A stretch of 5,705 nt of DNA from Micrococcales bacterium. Lineage in GTDB: Bacteria > Actinomycetota > Actinomycetes > Actinomycetales > Dermatophilaceae. The translations under genes were made by a program, and so were the position numbers. The DNA lies in NCBI GenBank assembly GCA_030537915.1, contig JAUNUZ010000175.1, positions 1-5,705 of the forward strand, read 5' to 3'. Positions 5,636 to 5,705 of the stretch are shown one piece after another; the stretch's first letter is position 1; each line of letters begins with the position of its first letter. The notes under the pieces are model-generated. The model did no database searches and had not been told where the DNA came from. It saw only the letters and a program-made list of their open reading frames with translations.

Positions 5636-5665
5636 TGCAACGCACCCGGGCTTGCCTTGGTGCGG

Positions 5666-5680
5666 CCGGTTGTGAACCGG
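5666..5680 (+). repeat. Perfect inverted repeat CCGGTT-GTG-AACCGG
   Basis: Two 6-bp arms (5666-5671 and 5675-5680) flank a 3-nt centre. The odd-length dyad could be an operator or a small hairpin in the region before the next gene. The right arm overlaps the first of the 10-bp near-repeats that follow. Confidence 0.4.
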
Positions 5681-5705
5681 TGTGGCACGGCGTGGCCCGG
5701 TGTGG
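5676..5705 (+). repeat. Three tandem 10-bp near-repeats at the window's right edge
   Basis: Units ACCGGTGTGG (5676-5685), CACGGCGTGG (5686-5695) and CCCGGTGTGG (5696-5705) share a consensus of about CCCGGTGTGG. The array touches the window end and may continue. Its function is unknown; it could be a small tandem repeat or a set of helically phased binding sites, since 10 bp is close to one DNA turn. Confidence 0.4.

Overview
The window is a stretch of high-GC actinobacterial chromosome, with all genes on the + strand. It covers the distal part of a Pup-proteasome gene cluster. Gene content (proteasome alpha subunit, the Pup ligase PafA, PafB and PafC), frequent GTG starts and strongly GC-biased third codon positions place it in the Actinomycetota. 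The protein sequences and the pair of FKBP genes between pafA and pafBC look most like Micrococcales, possibly the Intrasporangiaceae/Dermatophilaceae group. The family-level placement is an impression, not a measured result.

Layout: (1) 3-383, the 3' end of prcA, the 20S proteasome alpha subunit, cut by the window's left edge. (2) 397-1794, pafA, 13 nt downstream and almost certainly in the same transcript. (3) 1795-2003, a 209-bp non-coding region, the longest in the window, with hairpins, a repeated GGTCGG hexamer and a weak promoter candidate. (4) 2004-3011, a secreted FKBP-type peptidyl-prolyl isomerase lipoprotein with two tandem FKBP domains, the first degenerate. (5) 3012-3165, a non-coding gap with a perfect GC hairpin and a -10-like hexamer. 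(6) 3166-3546, a compact single-domain cytoplasmic FKBP with an intact active site. (7) 3547-3606, a short, repeat-rich junction. (8) 3607-4596 pafB and 4593-5612 pafC, overlapping by four bases, which together encode the heterodimeric WYL-family DNA-damage response activator. (9) 5613-5705, a non-coding tail with two small inverted repeats and three 10-bp near-repeats that run off the right edge. In many actinobacteria tatA follows here, but it is not in the window.

How the genes fit together: PafA attaches the small protein Pup to lysines of target proteins, and the 20S core containing PrcA degrades the pupylated targets with the help of the Mpa/ARC ATPase. PafBC is the transcriptional activator of the LexA/RecA-independent DNA-damage regulon, and its genes travel with pafA across the phylum. 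The two FKBPs are protein-folding enzymes. One is predicted to be anchored outside the membrane and one lies in the cytoplasm. Their link to pupylation is positional only.

I see no mobile element, CRISPR array, tRNA, rRNA or frameshifted gene, and no convincing undescribed system. The points most worth a second look are the degenerate N-terminal FKBP domain, the repeat-bearing leader of the lipoprotein gene, the unusually long PrcA tail and the repeat cluster at the right edge.
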